Origin: Membranipora membranacea
Lineage: Eukaryota; Bryozoa; Gymnolaemata; Cheilostomatida; Membraniporidae
Assembly: GCA_914767715.1 (NCBI GenBank)
Contig: OU612075.1
Span: forward strand, 15,190,001 to 15,254,000
Reading direction: 5' to 3'
DNA: 64,000 nt
Below, in pieces: positions 62,212-64,000 of the stretch. Position numbers and translations under genes: made by a program. The stretch's first letter is position 1; the number at the start of each line of letters is the position of its first letter. The notes under the pieces were generated by a model. It was given only the letters and a program-made list of their open reading frames with translations. It was not told the origin of the DNA and ran no database searches.

Positions 62212-64000
62212 CCTCAACATGCTTTGCAAATAAAACACTACTATAATACTACAATACTATTATGAATCAAACAATCAAAACAACAATGGATACTTCGGCC
62301 TCATTATATAAAGTTGAAAGTTATCTATTGACGCTTTATGGAGGTTCGGACAAATTGCTAAGACAAGCGCAAGCTGAACAGTATCTAAATCTTTTCAATA
62401 GGTTTTAGAGTTTTTATGTGGTTTGTTAATGAAATTTAAGCCATCAAATGATGCTGTTAGGAAAGTCCGGGTGAGCAAGACTAGATAACTTCTTGGACTA
62501 AATTACTCTGTTACTCAATTCACAGAACAATTTGATTTCCTTTTGTTATTTGTTGGGACATACTCAGTCTCATATTAAAATCATAATCATTTTTTGTGAC
62601 AAGCTGTCTGTTTGCACCCCAGCCTATGATATATTTTTTAGCTGGGATCAATGAATGTGATCTGGAAGGCATATTAGTACCACATGCATGCAAAACGTGA
62701 AATGAATGCTCTCATACCAGAGTACTGCACTTTATTGTTTCTACAATTATGATATTGATTAACAAATACACTGAAGTTTTATTGTAGCATATAAATTATT
62801 TGTCGCAATCCCTTCAAGCATATGTGCTTGCTTACAGTGAATTTGGTGCAACACTCAGTTTGTGTGGTGCTGAGGCCTAATTTGCCGTCTCTCAACAGTC
62901 CCACTCAATGCTTCAAATAGCCACTTTTCATTATACTTATCAAGAGTGCCCTAAAACACCTCCATCATATTTTTTCAGGTCATATTCATGCTTGTTGATC
63001 TTGTAGAGCATCTTTCCGAACTTTTCTTAATTACATTAGATACATGATAAAAGGAGGTGTTCGATGTTGACACTTTCCATCTTTAGGTTTTTGCTACTGC
63101 AAAACCTTGTCAGAACTGTAAATATGTTTCTAGCAATTTTATATTGACTACTACAGAACACAAAACAGGTTGAATACTGGCTGTAACTTGTGTTTGTATG
63201 ATGAGCTGTTACAGAAACTCATTGCATTTTGAGACTAATTCCAACAATATTTAACATATCTTTATGCAATGTTAGTTTAGTAAAATGAATAACTTTTGCG
63301 TTTGTAAGCATCTTTGTCTATTTTCTTATATCTCACCTTAGCTTTGGGAGTTGTCTGCTACTTTGGTAAGAAGGGATAACTCAAATAATAATGATGATTT
63401 TTCTAGCTATTAATTTCCACAATATCCTTTCACAGATCTGTAGAAACAGATCTGTTTTATACGAGTCACCAACTCATCCAGATCTGTTGTTCTTAACAAA
63501 TGTTTGTTCCCGAATAACGGAACCAAATCTCATTGTGAGAGAAAGCGCTGTGAAGAAAACCTGCCCTACCGTAGAGATCTTGCTAGTGGCGGAAGGATTG
63601 CTGCATCGTGATATTGGTTCTGAATAGCTATAGGATTATTGATATTGTGCTAGTCAATTGTTGAATATTAAACAAAATATAGAATGATGACAATACACAG
63701 ACAGTATTGAACAATGTGATCAATACAGTGAGAATGAGATCAATACCTAATGTACATGTATCTTATATTTTACTGTGTTCTTAATTAGCTGAATTACTAC
63801 CAGGTATGTATAAATTATTGGTGGAATTATTCCGATTTATTGCCTGACTTCACACTCAAATATAATAAAATATTATACTTTATTTGTACCAGCAAATATA
63901 TCGACTATCGAGGCCGGTAATGTTTATCTGGAACTCAGCTATATCATGGAATTTAGCTGTGTTCACTAACAGCCACCCCTTCTGATAGCTCAACCTTATG
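62212..64000. other. Right end of window, downstream of NCBP2 copy 3
   Basis: AATAAA at 62229-62234 lies 18 bp after the copy 3 stop. The remainder has no recognisable gene. An open stretch ending at 63627 (after an acceptor-like TTTCACAG at about 63436) is locally GC-richer and could be a terminal exon, but it has no partner exons or family. Confidence 0.4.
62229..62234 (+). promoter_or_regulatory. Poly(A) signal AATAAA after NCBP2 copy 3
   Basis: Canonical hexamer 18 bp beyond the TGA of the last exon of the broken copy. Confidence 0.45.

Noticed and set aside
63391-63627. Open frame near the right edge with acceptor-like TTTCACAG
   Set aside because: It could be a terminal exon, but no upstream exons, homologue or further support were found.

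Overview
This window is animal nuclear DNA. It is AT-rich, its genes are interrupted by many GT-AG introns, and it contains tRNA-derived SINE-like elements, foldback elements and minisatellites. Every recognisable gene is a eukaryotic or metazoan family (threonine synthase-like 2, NKAP, the cap-binding subunit NCBP2/CBP20, a BK-beta-like channel subunit, an EGF-domain secreted protein). The content fits a marine invertebrate, perhaps an early-branching animal, but I cannot name the phylum from sequence alone. Exon models were built by eye from reading frame, splice sites and family similarity; all multi-exon models below keep an open frame across every junction.

Layout. 1-8692: two tandem minus-strand THNSL2-like genes with matching exon/intron structure (the first runs off the left edge). 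10334-15579: a minus-strand two-TM protein with a Cys-rich loop, resembling BK channel beta subunits. 15580-19703: about 4 kb without a convincing gene. 19704-34025: a 12-exon minus-strand NKAP gene; its large ninth intron hosts a complete plus-strand secreted EGF gene with its own TATA box (about 25484-28449). 34026-39223: repeat-rich DNA, including a small secreted ORF divergent from NKAP, two apparently identical 471-bp direct repeats flanking a 21-bp minisatellite, degenerate repeats and SINE-like elements. 39224-49338: two paralogous genes in tail-to-tail (convergent) orientation, each with a ZAD-like zinc module at the N-terminus and a FAR1/FLYWCH-like zinc DNA-binding domain at the C-terminus. 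51005-62211: three tandem plus-strand NCBP2 copies: one canonical, one with a divergent poly-Gln tail, one broken.

Themes. The window is dominated by local duplication: THNSL2 x2, the ZAD/FAR1-like genes x2 and NCBP2 x3. The two intact NCBP2 genes carry an intron with U12-type (minor spliceosome) signals inside the RRM. Two short foldback elements share terminal sequence and are bounded by 9-10-bp target-site duplications, the size expected for Mutator-like elements. FAR1-type domains are also known from Mutator-like transposases, so the ZAD/FAR1-like pair may be domesticated transposon derivatives.
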